Made by a program: the position numbers and the translations under genes
Source of the DNA: Periplaneta americana
Lineage: Eukaryota; Arthropoda; Insecta; Blattodea; Blattidae
Direction of reading: 5' to 3'
NCBI RefSeq assembly: GCF_040183065.1
Contig: NC_091125.1
Coordinates: 28,919,812-28,983,811 of the forward strand
Length of the DNA stretch: 64,000 nt
The notes under the pieces: model-generated
Databases searched by the model: none
The model's input: only the letters and a program-made list of their open reading frames with translations
Told to the model about the DNA's origin: nothing
Shown: positions 11,640 through 23,892 of the stretch, in pieces
How positions within the stretch are numbered: position 1 is the first letter of the stretch
Layout of the letters: each line of letters starts with the position of its first letter

Positions 11640-12290
11640 TTATAGGAAGCCATGGTAACCATATTATAATGCTCGCATCTACAGTGACTGTCAGGCAGCA
11701 ATCCATGCAGTAGACAATAAATATATCTTGGATCCTCTCACAATAATTTAAATAAGAAATAAAATCAGGAATACAACGCATGTCTGTATATGTTGGGTTC
11801 GTGGACACGTTAGAACAACTGGAGACCAGCGTGCCGATGTGTTGGCGAAAAAGACTGCCGCTTCGCATTTAGAATATATCTACACAAATGCCCTATGTCT
11901 TATGTGAAGAAGCGTTTAAAAGAACGTGTAATTAATGAATGGAATGATTACTGGGTCCGCAGCACAAAGGGAGCCTTAACTAGGGAATTATACTTCCCTA
12001 CGATTTACGATACAGTAAATTCTAAGTTAATGCAACCAAACTTTGTTCTTACTCAGTTCTTATCTGGACATGGCAAGTTTGGTAGCTATTTCGAAAGGTT
12101 CAACGTAGAAACAGAAAGTGTAAATATATGTGCATGTGATGACTCCCTGCAAAGAGTCAAACATTTGTTATTTGAGTGTCATAAATTTGAACTGCAACGT
12201 CTTGAACTAGTTTGTCGATTAGACAGGTGCGATACCAAGTACTCCCCACCAATACAAGTGTTCCGAAATAAATGCTGTTATTAAAATTTT
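11640..12290 (+). pseudogene. LINE RNase H domain and C-terminus
   Basis: One frame reads RIYSDCQAAIHAVDNKYILD (from about 11,674), a stop, then CWVRGHVRTTGDQRADVLAK. These match the middle and end of an RNase H domain: the SD.QAA and GH..G...AD..AK motifs, with active-site Asp residues visible in both. A frameshift near 11,890 leads into the 129-codon frame 11,895-12,284, containing LTQFLSGHGKFGSYFERF and CACDDSLQRVKHLLFECHKF, a Cys/His tail like that after RNase H in I/R1/LOA-group LINEs. RNase H would remove RNA from the RNA-DNA hybrid. This is the 3' fragment of a LINE of a different group from its neighbours, broken by one stop and one frameshift. Confidence 0.75.
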
Positions 12291-12879
12291 ATGAGATATG
12301 TAAATTACGTTCACAAAAGTGGTAATCTGAACACATGATAAAATTTGTATATATCCACTGATTTTTTTTATCTATAGTTCTTACATATTTTGTTATAAAT
12401 ATTTAATTTTAACAATTGATAAAAATTAATTAGGATAATAATTTACAATAAATTCACGATAAATGTTTGTATAAAATCTATAAACTGCTTGTAACAACAT
12501 TGTTTTTACGGAAAACTGTGTAACGTCTTCAGAAATTTCAACCCACAGAAATTTAAGTTACATGTTAGTGAATATTAGGATTAGTTGTTTGCTTAGATTA
12601 TAATATAGTATACATTTCATGAAACTTGTTAATTGAAAAATAAGATTGTATTTTAGTATTTAATTTCATCTCATTTAATTTCATTCATTCATGTGTATCA
12701 ATTATAAAACGTTGTAGCCTATAGATTTGGTCAATTTATAGATTTGTAAAATTTTATTAACTCCATAATTGAAACATAAGATGGGAGATTTAATTAATAT
12801 CATATAAACATTATAATAATGAATTTATAACCCTAACATACCTATCTCAGGTAAAATAGGGTTCTCTGTAAAATTGGAG
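12291..12879. other. AT-rich stretch, possible LINE 3' UTR
   Basis: Very AT-rich with no coding frame. Because it runs from the RNase H LINE stop to an (AAT)n tract, part of it may be that LINE's 3' UTR. This is inference from position only. Confidence 0.35.

Positions 12880-12929
<50 letters not shown>
12880..12929. repeat. (AAT)n microsatellite
   Basis: About 16 AAT units. Confidence 0.95.
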
Positions 12930-12931
<2 letters not shown>

Positions 12932-13084
12932 CCATTGTTTTCGACAGGTTTTGAGTCTGGGGAACTTGGATCCAAGGCTAGAATGGTATTTGCTGGACTA
13001 TTGAGGATGACAATTTTGGTTCCATTGTAATAAGTAATAACTTTTATAAATTAGCGCGGTTTTTAATATCCTAGTGTTAATGCA

Positions 13085-13510
13085 GTTATATTACCGGCTG
13101 TTCCGTATGGTTGTGAAACTTTAACTCTAACTTTGAGAGAGGAACAGAGGTTGAGGATGTCCGAGAATAAAGTGCTTAGAAAAATATTTGGAGCTAAGAG
13201 GGATGAACTTATAGAAGAATGGAGAACAGAACTGCACGCATATTATTCTTCATCTAACATAATTAGTCGTTTCAGATGGGCAGGGCATGTAGCACGTATG
13301 AGTGAATCTAGAAATGTGTATAGTATGTTAGTTGGGAGACCTGAGAGTGAAAGACCTTTGGGTAGGCAGAAGTGTAGATAGGTGAATAATATTAAAATGT
13401 ATTTGAGGGATTTGGGATATGATTGCAGGGACTGGATTAATCTTGCTCAGGATAGGGACCGATTGCGGGTTTATGTGAGGGCGACAATGAACTTCCGGGA
13501 TCTCAAAAAG
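13085..13510 (+). pseudogene. RTE-like LINE C-terminal fragment
   Basis: Reads VILPAVPYGCETLTLTLREE, then [31 protein letters not shown] and GRPESERPLGR, a TAG stop at 13,379-13,381, and on in the same frame as [26 protein letters not shown] and MNF. It lines up with about the last 150 residues of the intact minus-strand LINE at 4158-7205, minus a few residues. Its 3' tail AGCTATTTGTAAGT matches that element's short 3' UTR. It is 5'-truncated and interrupted, and clearly older than the full-length copy. Confidence 0.85.
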
Positions 13511-13590
13511 CTATTTGTAAGTGTTAATGCAGTTAATGCCAAATTAAATTTACATGCATATGTCAACGTATGTGAATCCTTCTACACATT

Positions 13591-13742
13591 GTACATACAT
13601 ACATACATGCATACATACATACATACATACATACATACATGCATGCATGCATACATACATACATACATACACATGCATGATACATACAATACATACATAC
13701 ATACATACATACATACATACATACATACATACATACATACAT
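13591..13742. repeat. (ACAT)n microsatellite
   Basis: About 150 bp of CATA/ACAT units with interspersed GCATGC. It ends at the word TAGGCCTAC. Confidence 0.95.
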
Positions 13743-14980
13743 AGGCCTACTTATTTGGTGTAGGATCTGTTCTTTGATGGAGATGCTCGCAGTGCATTGT
13801 TAAAATGAAACCTCCCCTTCGCTACAGGATGCGGATCTATGACATAGGGAGAGTGTGTCTGAGTTTTCCCATACCGCCCGTCTTGACACACATACGGTGT
13901 CCCGCGTGAGTGACAGATATACAAGCGCACAGCAGCACGCACGAAGGAACAGCATCCGGCACATCACGTCCGCGGAATATGTTATCTCAAACAAGAAGCA
14001 GGAATCCATCGCCCGGCCCGCTCCACTTCTTTCTTACTATACCTATCCCCAGCACACATGCCCATGAACATACTACATGTTTCTCGCCTTGTTATGGCCG
14101 AAGTAGCTGCAACAATTGCCTAAATTATCTCGCATTTCCTGAACTCCGCTTTTGGTTATTTCCATAGGTTCAGTAACTCGTTTTTGCCATAGTTTGTGTT
14201 ACTTTTATTATTGGAGTAGGCAAGGAGGAGAGTATTTACTCGTACGTACATACTGTACACACATACACTCATATAAAATACGTTAAAAACCTTGTCGCCA
14301 AGTAGCACTGTTTACGAACTCTTCGCAGCTGCGCTAGATGCTTTCGTTTTGCGGCACTGTAGATAGTCACACACTGCTGCTAATTGTTTTGACAATAAAA
14401 TATAAATAAAATGCATAGGTATACATCGACTCTAGAAATGTCAGATTTCTTCCAAATTCTGGTAAATAATGTTTTTGCCTCATATGGAAGATTATTTCTT
14501 CTAGTTTTCAAAAACGTATAATTTGTACCCATTATCTCAGTAATTTCATAATTATTTGAGCATTTATAATATAAGCGCTATTCCCTACTCAATCTTCATT
14601 GTCTGTTTTCTCCTATTTCACATCTTCCGACATTTATTAGCCTTTCAACGGACAAAAGTAGACTTCCAATAGGGCAAAAGACTTCATTGAGGTACCAAGT
14701 TAAAGCTTAAACATGTAGCTGTGTTGTAAAATAAATTACTATTTTCAGTCGATTATAATTATTTTATCCAAAAATATACAAATATATTCTAAAGTGCTTA
14801 TATAATGTGGAATATCTTTCGAATGGTTCAAGACAAATAATTTTAGTATGAAACATTCTCCATAGGCAAGGAATCATTTTGGCGAAAGAAGTTTCATACT
14901 ACAATTTCTAATGGAGTTAGGTTGGTCCAAAATTTTAATGACAAAAAAATTTCAATCGGCCTCCAAATTCGATTTTCAAG
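13743..14980. other. no recognisable gene
   Basis: 13,800-14,170 is GC-richer than its surroundings and open in several frames, but I recognise no protein. The remainder is AT-rich with no structure I can identify. Confidence 0.4.
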
Positions 14981-14995
14981 TTTGAATTATATAAA

Positions 14996-15226
14996 AACAA
15001 TATTATGTTTTATTTAACGACGCTCGCAACTGCCGACGTTATATCGGAGTCGCCGGTGTGCCTGAATTTTGTCCCGCAGGAGTTCTTTTACATGTCAGTA
15101 AATTTACTGACATGAGCCTGTCGCATTTAAGCACACTTAAATGCAATCCACAAGGCCCGGGATTGAACCCGCAACCTCTGGTATAGAAGGTCAGCGCTAT
15201 GTACCAACTTCACCATTCAGGCCTAC
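14996..15226 (-). mobile_element. tRNA-derived SINE, family 1, with 15-bp duplication
   Basis: On the minus strand: an A-box-like GAATGGTGAAGTTGGTA, then a B-box-like GGGTTCAATCCC, then a body containing ATTTAAGTGTGCTTAAATGC and CTCATGTCAGTAAATTTAC. It ends AGCGTCGTTAAATAAAACAT. The element is bracketed by a perfect 15-bp direct repeat, TTTGAATTATATAAA (14,981-14,995 and 15,227-15,241), so both boundaries are exact. Length is 231 bp. A second copy in opposite orientation is at 24,728-24,954. Confidence 0.92.
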
Positions 15227-15241
15227 TTTGAATTATATAAA

Positions 15242-16877
15242 TTGCTTAGTTTATTCCAAGAATCATGTTACCAAAGTTTGACAGACATTAAGGAAAAACT
15301 GTGAATTTTTATCCTAAGAGTCGAAGTATACCTTAAATACACCGTTTATTAAAAAAAAAAAAGTAGTTCTCGATGTATTGTAGGCCTATTGCATCTAAAC
15401 TATAAAATTTCCATTTTCATTTCTTTCATTGGTGTTTTGAGTGCCTGCTTAATTGTACCACAAGCATAATTGCATTTATTTATTTACTTTATTTATTTGT
15501 TTATTTGCTTACTTGCTTATTTATTTACTATTTATTTATTTTTGTTTATTTTTTATTTTATTGCTTATTTATTTTATTTGTTTTTGATTATCTGTTTATT
15601 TGCTTGCTTCCTTATTTATTTATTTACTTATTTATTTATGTTAATTTGTTTGCTTATTTATTTACTATTTTATTTATTAATTAATTTATTTACTTATTTA
15701 TTTTTCTTGATAAAGCTTTATTTCCTATGCAGGATATGCCATAATCATATCAGTTACAATTGCATGTCTCAAGTGCAATTTTAAAAGATGCAGATACTTC
15801 AATTTTCGTTTCACATACGAACCCGGACTGTACTCACATGTCTAACTCCTTTCTAGTAAACATTTTACAGTTTCAAAATTGCGAGTTCACAGCAATATAA
15901 GTACAGGACTAAGTGACCTACACTCAGTTATAACAGCATTTCAAGGTACCGTTAGTTTCAATATTTTATCCATTATAAAAAAATAATGCATACCAAAATG
16001 ATCTATCGATTATACTTGGAAAGATTTCTCAAACGTGATAAAGGCGAACCTTTGGCCCCACACTTGTGCAGTTTGTGTAATGATGGGTGGTGACTCCTGG
16101 TTAGCATGGAAGGGAATTACCTTCCATGTCGAGGAAATTGCTGTTGTTGTTGACCCTTCAGAGGTCGCTTACGTCTTCCCAACAAGCAGTTGCTTAGTTT
16201 TTGTTTGACGTCAATCTATCATGCATTATCTAGGAAGTAGGTGTCACACGCCGTGTCATTCCTAACACAAGAACTAAGCGTCATATTCGCCACCTGACAT
16301 ACAGCAGCTGCTGCGATGCGCAAGAAATCACAGAATGTTTATATCCAAGTATTATATCGTTTTCTACTATGTGATACATGCGTCAAATGATACAGGCCCA
16401 CACCTTGAGTCGTTTATTTCAATTTAATGAGACCGGATACAGCCGTGGTCCGAAATATCAAAGCGGTTACTTACTAAATGACTTTCCGGAGAATTGCAGC
16501 TGTACATACATAATGTATTGTGTATATTACACAATCCAGTTTTAATACTGCTTGGAAGACTCAGCAATGATTCTAAATCCTGTTAAAATCATTATATTTG
16601 TACATTTTGTTCTGACTATTACACTTTTACTACGTCACACTACTTTTGACCAATAAAACGGTACGAAAGGACGTCTTTCAACCAATCATGGCTGCTTATC
16701 GCACAATTTTATCGCGTCCCTAGCATTTGTTTCTTTGTTTGCCAACATTTCAAACTGCACTGGTCTGGACGTCAAAAAAACAGAAAATTACAAACCACTC
16801 CAGTCGATGCACAACACATTCAAATATGACTCGCATTGGCATTCAAGAACAAGAATTAATAAAGATCACTGGTCACA
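15242..16877. other. no recognisable gene; T-rich tract
   Basis: 15,470-15,715 is a degenerate (TTTA)n tract, open in one frame only because of its composition. From 16,050 to 16,330 the sequence is more balanced but I recognise nothing in it. The frame 16,727-16,930 overlaps the MITE end and has no known match. Confidence 0.4.
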
Positions 16878-17113
16878 TGAGCCGTTTAGAGCAAAAGTGC
16901 TGTAAGTCAAAATTCGGTAATGAGGTTTAAAGTAAAAATTCTGTAAAATACAGCGCAAGGTAGCAATTAATATGGCCTTCTTGGTATCCACTAACTACTA
17001 ATATTTTAAATAAATGGAATATTAATTGATAATTTGCGCTGTATTTTATAGAATGTTTACTTTAACCCTCATTACCCATTTTTGACTTACACCACTTCTG
17101 CTCTGAACGGCTC
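16878..17113. mobile_element. foldback MITE, copy 1
   Basis: A 236-bp element whose two halves are near-complementary over about 95 bp each. It starts GAGCCGTTTAGAGCA and ends TGCTCTGAACGGCTC, with a short central loop (GTATCCACTAACTACTAATA). Inner arm words TACAGCGCAA and TTGCGCTGTA match. The same element is at 18,246-18,480. It has no coding capacity, as expected for a miniature inverted-repeat transposable element mobilised by another element's transposase. The flanks ACAT and ATAT do not give a clear target duplication. Confidence 0.9.
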
Positions 17114-18245
17114 ATATATGAAGAGCACCATTAGGAAATCCTGGATAAGTTGAGGGATACACCATGTACATCAACGAGTTCACTTCTTTTATGCACACGT
17201 CCAATATAGCATCAACTGAACCACCAACCACTAAAACATTCAAATTTGAAAATTGTATTTTCAATAATTGTTTCTTCTAAAATTATTCATGTTTATTTTT
17301 TATTTCATCATCGTTAATTAAAACATTTCTTGTTTATTTCGTCATCCCTAATTAAAACTTTTTTAATACTTGTTTATATTATTTAGGTTATGTTTGTTAT
17401 AGCTTCTGCTATATTATATTATGGATAGTCACGTATCAGAAATTGTTTAATACTAAGATTTATTGAAAATCATCTGTCAAGTGACGTTGATTACTGGGAT
17501 CCGGATGATTGAAGTGGAATGCAAATGTTTTAATAGAAATGAAACTGAATCAACAAAGCTTTCTTGACTAGTAACCGTCCACAGAGTTCAATGAAGATTC
17601 CATAGTTGGCACAACTGATAACAAGAAAACAATCATAAAACACTACTGCCATCTAGCGTAATATTTGTAATGTTGAAATGGTACAATAATACATTTGAAG
17701 ACAGCCGTATTTTCGTAAGCCAATTAATATTTTATTGTATTGGAGTACTTTCTTACTTCTAATCTTTATATACTTACTTCTAATCGTGTAATAGTCAATT
17801 AAATCCCACTCGAGTTTTGATTTTCTCTAGATAAATCAAAACCTCTAGTGAGATTACTGTTGATAAAATCCGGCATCGCGTCGTGCTGACCGCTCATTAC
17901 AGCAGTCCCACTTTCAGTGTTGGGTCGAAATACCCAAATATTGGCTCAAAATAGAACTCAACTGAGTCATTAAAACACTTGAAGAAAAAGGAGGCGATTT
18001 AAACGGATGTTTTACAGGAGAGCAGATGTAATTTTATTCCATGTTATAGGAACTCCTCCCTCTCTTCGGCTAATATGAGTTAGAAAAATAACTTGAATTT
18101 GTGCTCAGTGTATTTAGTAAATCCAGTCAGGTTTAGGACAAAAACTCTTATACAGACGATGAAGTAGAATGTAAGTTACACAATAATTTAGAAAATAAAT
18201 CTAAACTTGGGGGGAACAGGAATTTGCCACCCTACCCCATTAATT
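17114..18245. other. spacer between MITE copies, with a small palindrome
   Basis: AT-rich, no coding frame. At 17,275-17,375 two imperfect copies of TTTATTTCATCATCGTTAAT lie in tandem. At about 17,803-17,848 CACTCGAGTTTTGATTT faces AAATCAAAACCTCTAGTG, a 17-bp palindrome with a 9-base loop that may be the end of another MITE. Confidence 0.45.
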
Positions 18246-18480
18246 GAGCCGTTGAGAGCAGAAGCGGTGTAAGTCAAAAATGGGTAATGAGGGTTAAAGT
18301 AAAAGTTCTGTAAAATACAGCGCAAAGTAGCAATTAATATGTCCTTCGTGCTATCCACTGACTGCTAATATTTTAAATAAGTTTAATATTAATTACTACT
18401 TTACGCTGTATTTTACAGAACGTTTACTTTAACCCTCATTATCCATTATTGACTTACACCAATTCTGCTCTCAACGGCTC
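18246..18480. mobile_element. foldback MITE, copy 2
   Basis: A 235-bp relative of the element at 16,878-17,113, in the same orientation and similar almost throughout. Ends are GAGCCGTTGAGAGCAG and CTGCTCTCAACGGCTC, perfectly inverted. Both sides are flanked by AATT (18,242-18,245 and 18,481-18,484), which could be a 4-bp target duplication, or an extension of the inverted repeat since AATT is itself a palindrome. Confidence 0.92.
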
Positions 18481-18709
18481 AATTCCGGGCCTAGTTCCCT
18501 CACAAGTAGTGGCTTCTTGATATTACTTATGAGGTTCAGACCTGTTTTTGGACAGTTGACTAAACAACAAACATTCAAACTCCTTCAAACTATATAGGCC
18601 TAATTACTTGTACCTATGCTGTGAATTGAGAACAGCCAGTTTGATGTTCTCGATCGTTAAAGCGCAGATTTCACATTGAATGTTTGTGGGATAAAGGAGA
18701 ATCTAATAC

Positions 18710-18732
18710 TAATAATAATAATAATAATAATA

Positions 18733-18792
<60 letters not shown>
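18710..18792. repeat. (AAT)n-(ATT)n microsatellite
   Basis: About 8 AAT units followed by about 20 ATT units; self-complementary like the tract at 1018-1123. Confidence 0.95.
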
Positions 18793-19600
18793 GAAACTAA
18801 ACTAAGATGAAGTTTAGCGTTCGCATATGTGCTAAAGAATTTAACTTGTTTAATACAGAGCCTTCACATAGACGTTCATCCGTGAGTGAGCGACCGCGCG
18901 TGGCGGCTAAAAGCACACTGTTTGCCGGCAGAGTAGGATATTCACAGCCCCTTAAGTCAAGCGCATATATTGCTCATGCAAATATTATAATAACCGCCTA
19001 CTTTGCGATAAAAGATATTGGAAATGATATCCTTGTGCTGCCACATATCTCTCACACCTTTTACGAAAATTTGCATTAACATGGATCAGTTCTGCTTCTG
19101 AAATTGCTGCAGTTTCGATTTTTATTGTCTTCCTGTTCTTTCAACCTGTATAGGTTATTCGGATACACTTTACTTTTTAAGTTACCATATAAGTAGAAAT
19201 CGCATAGGTAAGATTTAGGGAACGCGCTGGCCATATTCCCTCGATGATGACCATATATTAAAAAATTTTCGCAATTAATGCTAACGGAAAATCAGCTGTA
19301 TGCGCTATAGCGGAGCTTTGTTGAAAAAATACCTGAGTACATTCAATGTCGGATAATTCTTCTAGGAATGATGTGATTATTTTATCCATGCACCTCTGCG
19401 CATTCATGATATATTTTTAATAATATATAGACCCTATAATTATGTAAGGTTCACTGTGCACCATACACCACTTTTGTGATCATGCAATAGCATTTCGTGT
19501 GCAAGATCAGATTCTTTATCATGCTACAAATGAGATTGCATTTAGTTAATTTTATTCAACTGTCATTAAAAAAAATCCACAAATGAAATCATTTAATGTG
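18793..19600. other. no recognisable feature
   Basis: A 90-codon frame (18,807-19,079) is followed by AT-rich DNA. The predicted peptide resembles nothing I know, so I do not call a gene. Confidence 0.35.
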
Positions 19601-19604
19601 CACC

Positions 19605-19805
19605 CAAATAAGATGGTGAGATAGTATCCCAACCAAGCGGTCCATGATTCGATTTCTGGAGTGTGCGGAGTTTATCTCTACACCAGGGACGGGATGTTTA
19701 TCCCTCGTCCTCTACATGTTCTCGCGGTGTTATTGACCATGTTTAAGAAGGCCCTCATTCTGATGCCACATTGCGATGTAAGTCGATAAAAGGAGGAAGG
19801 AGGTT
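19605..19805 (+). mobile_element. possible tRNA-derived SINE fragment
   Basis: CCAAGCGGTCCATGATTCGATTTC looks like an anticodon arm followed by a B box (GATTCGATTTC). The following 150 bases (GTGTGCGGAGTTTATC...CCTCGTCCTCTACATG...GATGTAAGTCGATAAAAGG) could be a SINE body ending in a purine-rich stretch. The A box is poor. It resembles family 6 at 48,990-49,262 around the B box. Confidence 0.4.
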
Positions 19806-22770
19806 AAGTAATAAGACAAAGAAAAAAATCTGAGTGATGAACTTTCGATTTCTGCATTGAACATGGACTACATTAGTATTTATGATCCCAAAAGCAAAGT
19901 ATTTTACTTCATTTTTCTATTGTATAGTATTCGCTACTTAAAGTAGAAATACTCTCATATTATCCCCTATTACTTCATTTCTGGTTTTATCCAATTTAGA
20001 CTTCTTTGTCAAGCGTTTCCATTTTAGGATGCTCCTTGTTAATATTGTAATTATTATTATTATTATTATTATCATTATTATTATTATACTATTGTTATAC
20101 TATTGTTATTATAATTATTTTATTATTAGGCGTATTATTATTAGCAGATTATTAGTTATTATTATTAGTATTATTATTAATTTATTATTAATTGTATTTA
20201 TTTGAATTGTTTATTATTGTTATTATTGAGTAGACTATAATTAGTTATCTCTGCCACCGGGTATTTATCCATTTTCAGTGTGAATACATGCATACATGCA
20301 TGTACGTACGTACGTACGTACATACATACATACATGCATACATACATACATACATACATAGGCCTACATACATACATGCAATAATCCGTATTAGTTCCTT
20401 TTCTGTGTCAGCCGGGGTTTGAGTTGCATGAAATAATACACTCTTCGCAATAGAATGGCGGATGTTACTCTTTATGGTTTTATAATATTTTTACTCCACA
20501 AAACAACTTAGTATTCCGATGGATTTATTTTGTTACTATGTACTACATAAACAAATGGTATAATTGTGCTAAGGGGTTAGATCAGGCCTGCAGAACCCGT
20601 AAGTATGGGAAATATGACGTCAGCCTCACTCCACTTCTATTGGGGATGATCGATTTCCGCGTAGAGTTGTTTACATTCTCTGCCCTTGCAAAGGTCCATC
20701 AGTGGCGGCATTGTAATTTTCAAAAAGCATTGTAATAAATTCATTGTATTTATAATGCGCTATCTCGTTTCAAGGTTTACAATTATGCTAGATTTCCTGT
20801 CGGAGATTTCTTTGCACCTAACCTGCTTTAGATTTTCGAAAACTTTCCTCCTATCATCACCTACGGAAACATACATTTATAGCATTTAAGTAATGAATCT
20901 TGAAAGTCACTATTAATTTCAGTTCAAAATGAACACAACGAGTGACGTCCTTAATTTAACAGTTTATAATAAATAATCAATATGCAGTTCGTAATAATGA
21001 ACTTACCAGAAAATTTGTGCATTCCATAATTCTTAATATGGGCTTTGTTGAAATGTGGTTTAATATTGAAATGACGAGTAGAAATAAATTGGATGGGACA
21101 CAGTAAACAAGCAATTCTTTCGTCTTCAACAACAAAATAATCATATTCCCATTTCCTTTGGAATAGTATTTCTTCACGGGTTTAGATTTTGTCATGTTCC
21201 AGTTCTCTTTAAACTGCAGTATTGTGTATTTATTTATGTATTTATTTATTTATTTTATTTATTCATTTATTTATTCATTCATTCATTCATTCATTCATTC
21301 ATTCATTCATTCATTCATTCACTCAGAGTGCGTTACAATGTTGAATGACAGCATTGACATCCGGTCATATAGCTATCACTCACTTATCAACGTAGAATTT
21401 ATTTATCGTCCTAATACTAGTAAAACCAGTTAAGACTAGTAACGTAAGTTTTGTAAAGACAGGAATTAAAACTTTATTAATGCACAATATATACAAAGGT
21501 AGACCTTCTTACATTATATGCACACATACAGTACATTTAAAAATTTATTTTTCATGTCTTTTAACTTATTCATTCATTTTTCTCTCATTTTCTAAAGGTA
21601 TGTTCCTAAGGATATTATTATCTATTCATTTGTAATTCTTTGTAGCGTATTTTATACCTGCCACCACGAGAATGAATGTTGATACAGCCGAGCGTAACTA
21701 GAACGCCATGACCGCACTGGTAGAATAGGTAGGTGGGGTAAGAAGGGGTAGTAAGGCAGTCGATCTGAGGAGCTACAGTTCTGGAGGTCTGGGCTAGATC
21801 CATCTTTCAGCACTATAAGTTAGAACAAAACTAAGTTTTTTTTTTCTCTCAGAAACCAGAAAGTGTGTTGAACTCAGAACTGTTGTGATAAATATTCACT
21901 ATCTATACTTTAAGAAACAATATTAAGATATTATAAATAATTTATAGCTACTAGTAATTAAATATTCAAAATGGTGGCTATGAAAATACCGTGGGAGAGC
22001 GTTTTCTATCTAATTTTCATATATTTCAACATGTTTTTAAGGTTACTTTTCCAATCTATTTTTAAATCTTATGTCTTAGAAATGTACGAAAATCTTTTAT
22101 GTATGTGTGTGATAAATATAATCTTACTTTTTTTATAAGTGCTAAATTTTGTAACTTTTAGGACAGATGGACTTTATCATTTAAACCATTAATGTTACAA
22201 AACTGAAGAAGAACAATAGGATTCAAATTTCAAACTAAAAGGCTTGTACATTCAGCAAATGATTGGCTGCCCTACGGAATAGTATTATAGCTTAATCCCT
22301 GTGTATTTGATCATGATTTTATTATTAATGCAAAGGCGAACTCAACGATGCCTTCTGATACGACGCAAGCAAAATAATTTCAAATATAAGTTCAACGGGC
22401 CAGGGTTCTGGCAATGAATGAAGATTTGTCTCCTTTCCTAAGAAATGTGTGTCTCATCTCTACTAAGTAATCATCCGCTGTCTAAAGCAGAGGTCTTGGG
22501 TCGTGATACTGCCGTTACAGATGAATCAGTTTTAAAATATTATTCTCTCAATTAGATTTAGTATAACTCAGATTCCCACCCCCGTTTTCAAGAAATTATC
22601 GTCTTTTGAACATTATTATTGTACAATAGCTACGAAGTTTTCTCTTTCTATATATTTAAAATCTTGTACATACTTCAATTAAGTTTTGATTAATTTTTCG
22701 TTACCCGTACTTTAAAACAGTATTTTATATCATACTTAGCAAAATGTTTATTGAAATATGGATTTCCTTA
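19806..22770. other. microsatellite-rich stretch without genes
   Basis: Holds a degenerate (ATT)n tract at 20,046-20,235, an (ACAT/ACGT)n tract at 20,285-20,360 and an (ATTC)n tract at 21,222-21,320. The several 60-80-codon frames have no recognisable products. The remainder is AT-rich unique-looking DNA. Confidence 0.5.
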
Positions 22771-22917
22771 CACAGTAGAGTCTCGTTTACCCGAGTTTCA
22801 ATGAACCTAGGTTCCGTGTTATCCGAGCTCGATCAAAAAAAAAAAAAAAAAAATACAGTAAATAATGGTTGCCTTTCCATCAGTACTGTAGTCTTGCATT
22901 TTGTTGCTTTTTAAATA

Positions 22918-23806
22918 TACATGGTGTTAAAAAAGTATCCAATATTTTAGGAGGTGCTAGTATGCATCAAAATAAGAAAATAAACATGGATTCCACAACA
23001 CATACTTTCTGAGATCTGAACACTTGTTCATAGGAGGTTCTCAATGTGAAGTCCATTCATGGCAATGCATTCCTGTACCCTTCGGTTTAAGGAATCACGC
23101 ACTCTTTGAAATTTACCATAACCAAAAGTCAAGGGGATTTAGATTTGGATAACGAGCAGGCAAAGATGTGGGTCCTCCCCGATCAATCCAGTGGTCCTAA
23201 AATGTCAGCGTCAGGTGTTCACGCACATTGCGGAGAAAATTTGCTGGTGTGCCATCGTGCATGAACCACATCTGTAGTCTTTTCTGACATGGCACATACT
23301 CCAGCAAGGTAAGCTATACGTTAATAAGAAAGTCCTGATAACGAGCCCCCCCCCCCAGTTAATCTCTGTAGCACGTATAGCCTTATTAATTTATCGCCAA
23401 AAACGACTGCCCATACGTTGATCGAGAATCGGTGCTGATGCCTTGTTTCTTCAACTGCATGGGAATTTTCATCAGCCCACACATGCTGATTACGATAATT
23501 CACAACACCATCTCTGCTGAACCCCGCTCATATCCGCAACCAAACTTTTGTTTTCAGTATTTCTTGCGATGTATCAGTATTACATGCCAGGAGTGTCAAC
23601 TACGGTATGATTATCTGGTAGTCTGTTTTATTATAGGGAGAAAAATGCATTGCCATGAATAGACGTCATATTAAGTAACTTTTACGAACAAGTGTTCAGA
23701 TCTCAGAAAGTATGTGTTGTATGACCCATGTTTACTAGACATTATTTTCTTGTTTTGATACATACTATCGCCTCCTAGAATATTGGATACTTTTTAACGC
23801 CCTATA
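22918..23806 (-). mobile_element. mariner-like element with ~150-bp inverted repeats
   Basis: Ends TACATGGTGTTAAAAAAGTA and, inverted from 23,806, TATAGGGCGTTAAAAAGTAT. The repeats continue inward for about 150 bases, including CACATACTTTCTGAGATCTG and CATGGCAATGCATT on both sides. TA lies outside each end, as expected for Tc1/mariner integration. At 889 bp it is shorter than an autonomous element because it carries only part of a transposase (next entry). It sits inside the pogo-like element. Confidence 0.8.
23090..23520 (-). pseudogene. mariner-superfamily transposase remnant
   Basis: On the minus strand, from 23,503: NYRNQHVWADENSHAVEETR, then HQHRFSINVWAVVFGDKLI, a common start of the catalytic domain in insect Tc1/mariner-type transposases. 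It is then disrupted by a C13 run at 23,346-23,358. Further on (about 23,280-23,100) another frame gives LQMWFMHDGTPANFLRNVRE, a stop, then HWIDRGGPTSLPARYPNLNP and LDFWLW. HDG and NLNPLDFWLW hold the second and third catalytic positions. The N-terminal DNA-binding region is missing and there are at least two stops and a frameshift, so it is dead. Confidence 0.8.
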
Positions 23807-23892
23807 TACGTACTCTATTTCAAACCCCTAGAGTTCATATTAACCTGATGCTTATCCGAGGTAGTCTTGGTCCATATTGACTCGGATAATTG

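Noticed and set aside
13382..13744. 120-codon frame apparently encoding a novel Tyr/His-repeat protein
   Set aside because: First 47 codons are the LINE fragment after a stop; the rest is (ACAT)n microsatellite.
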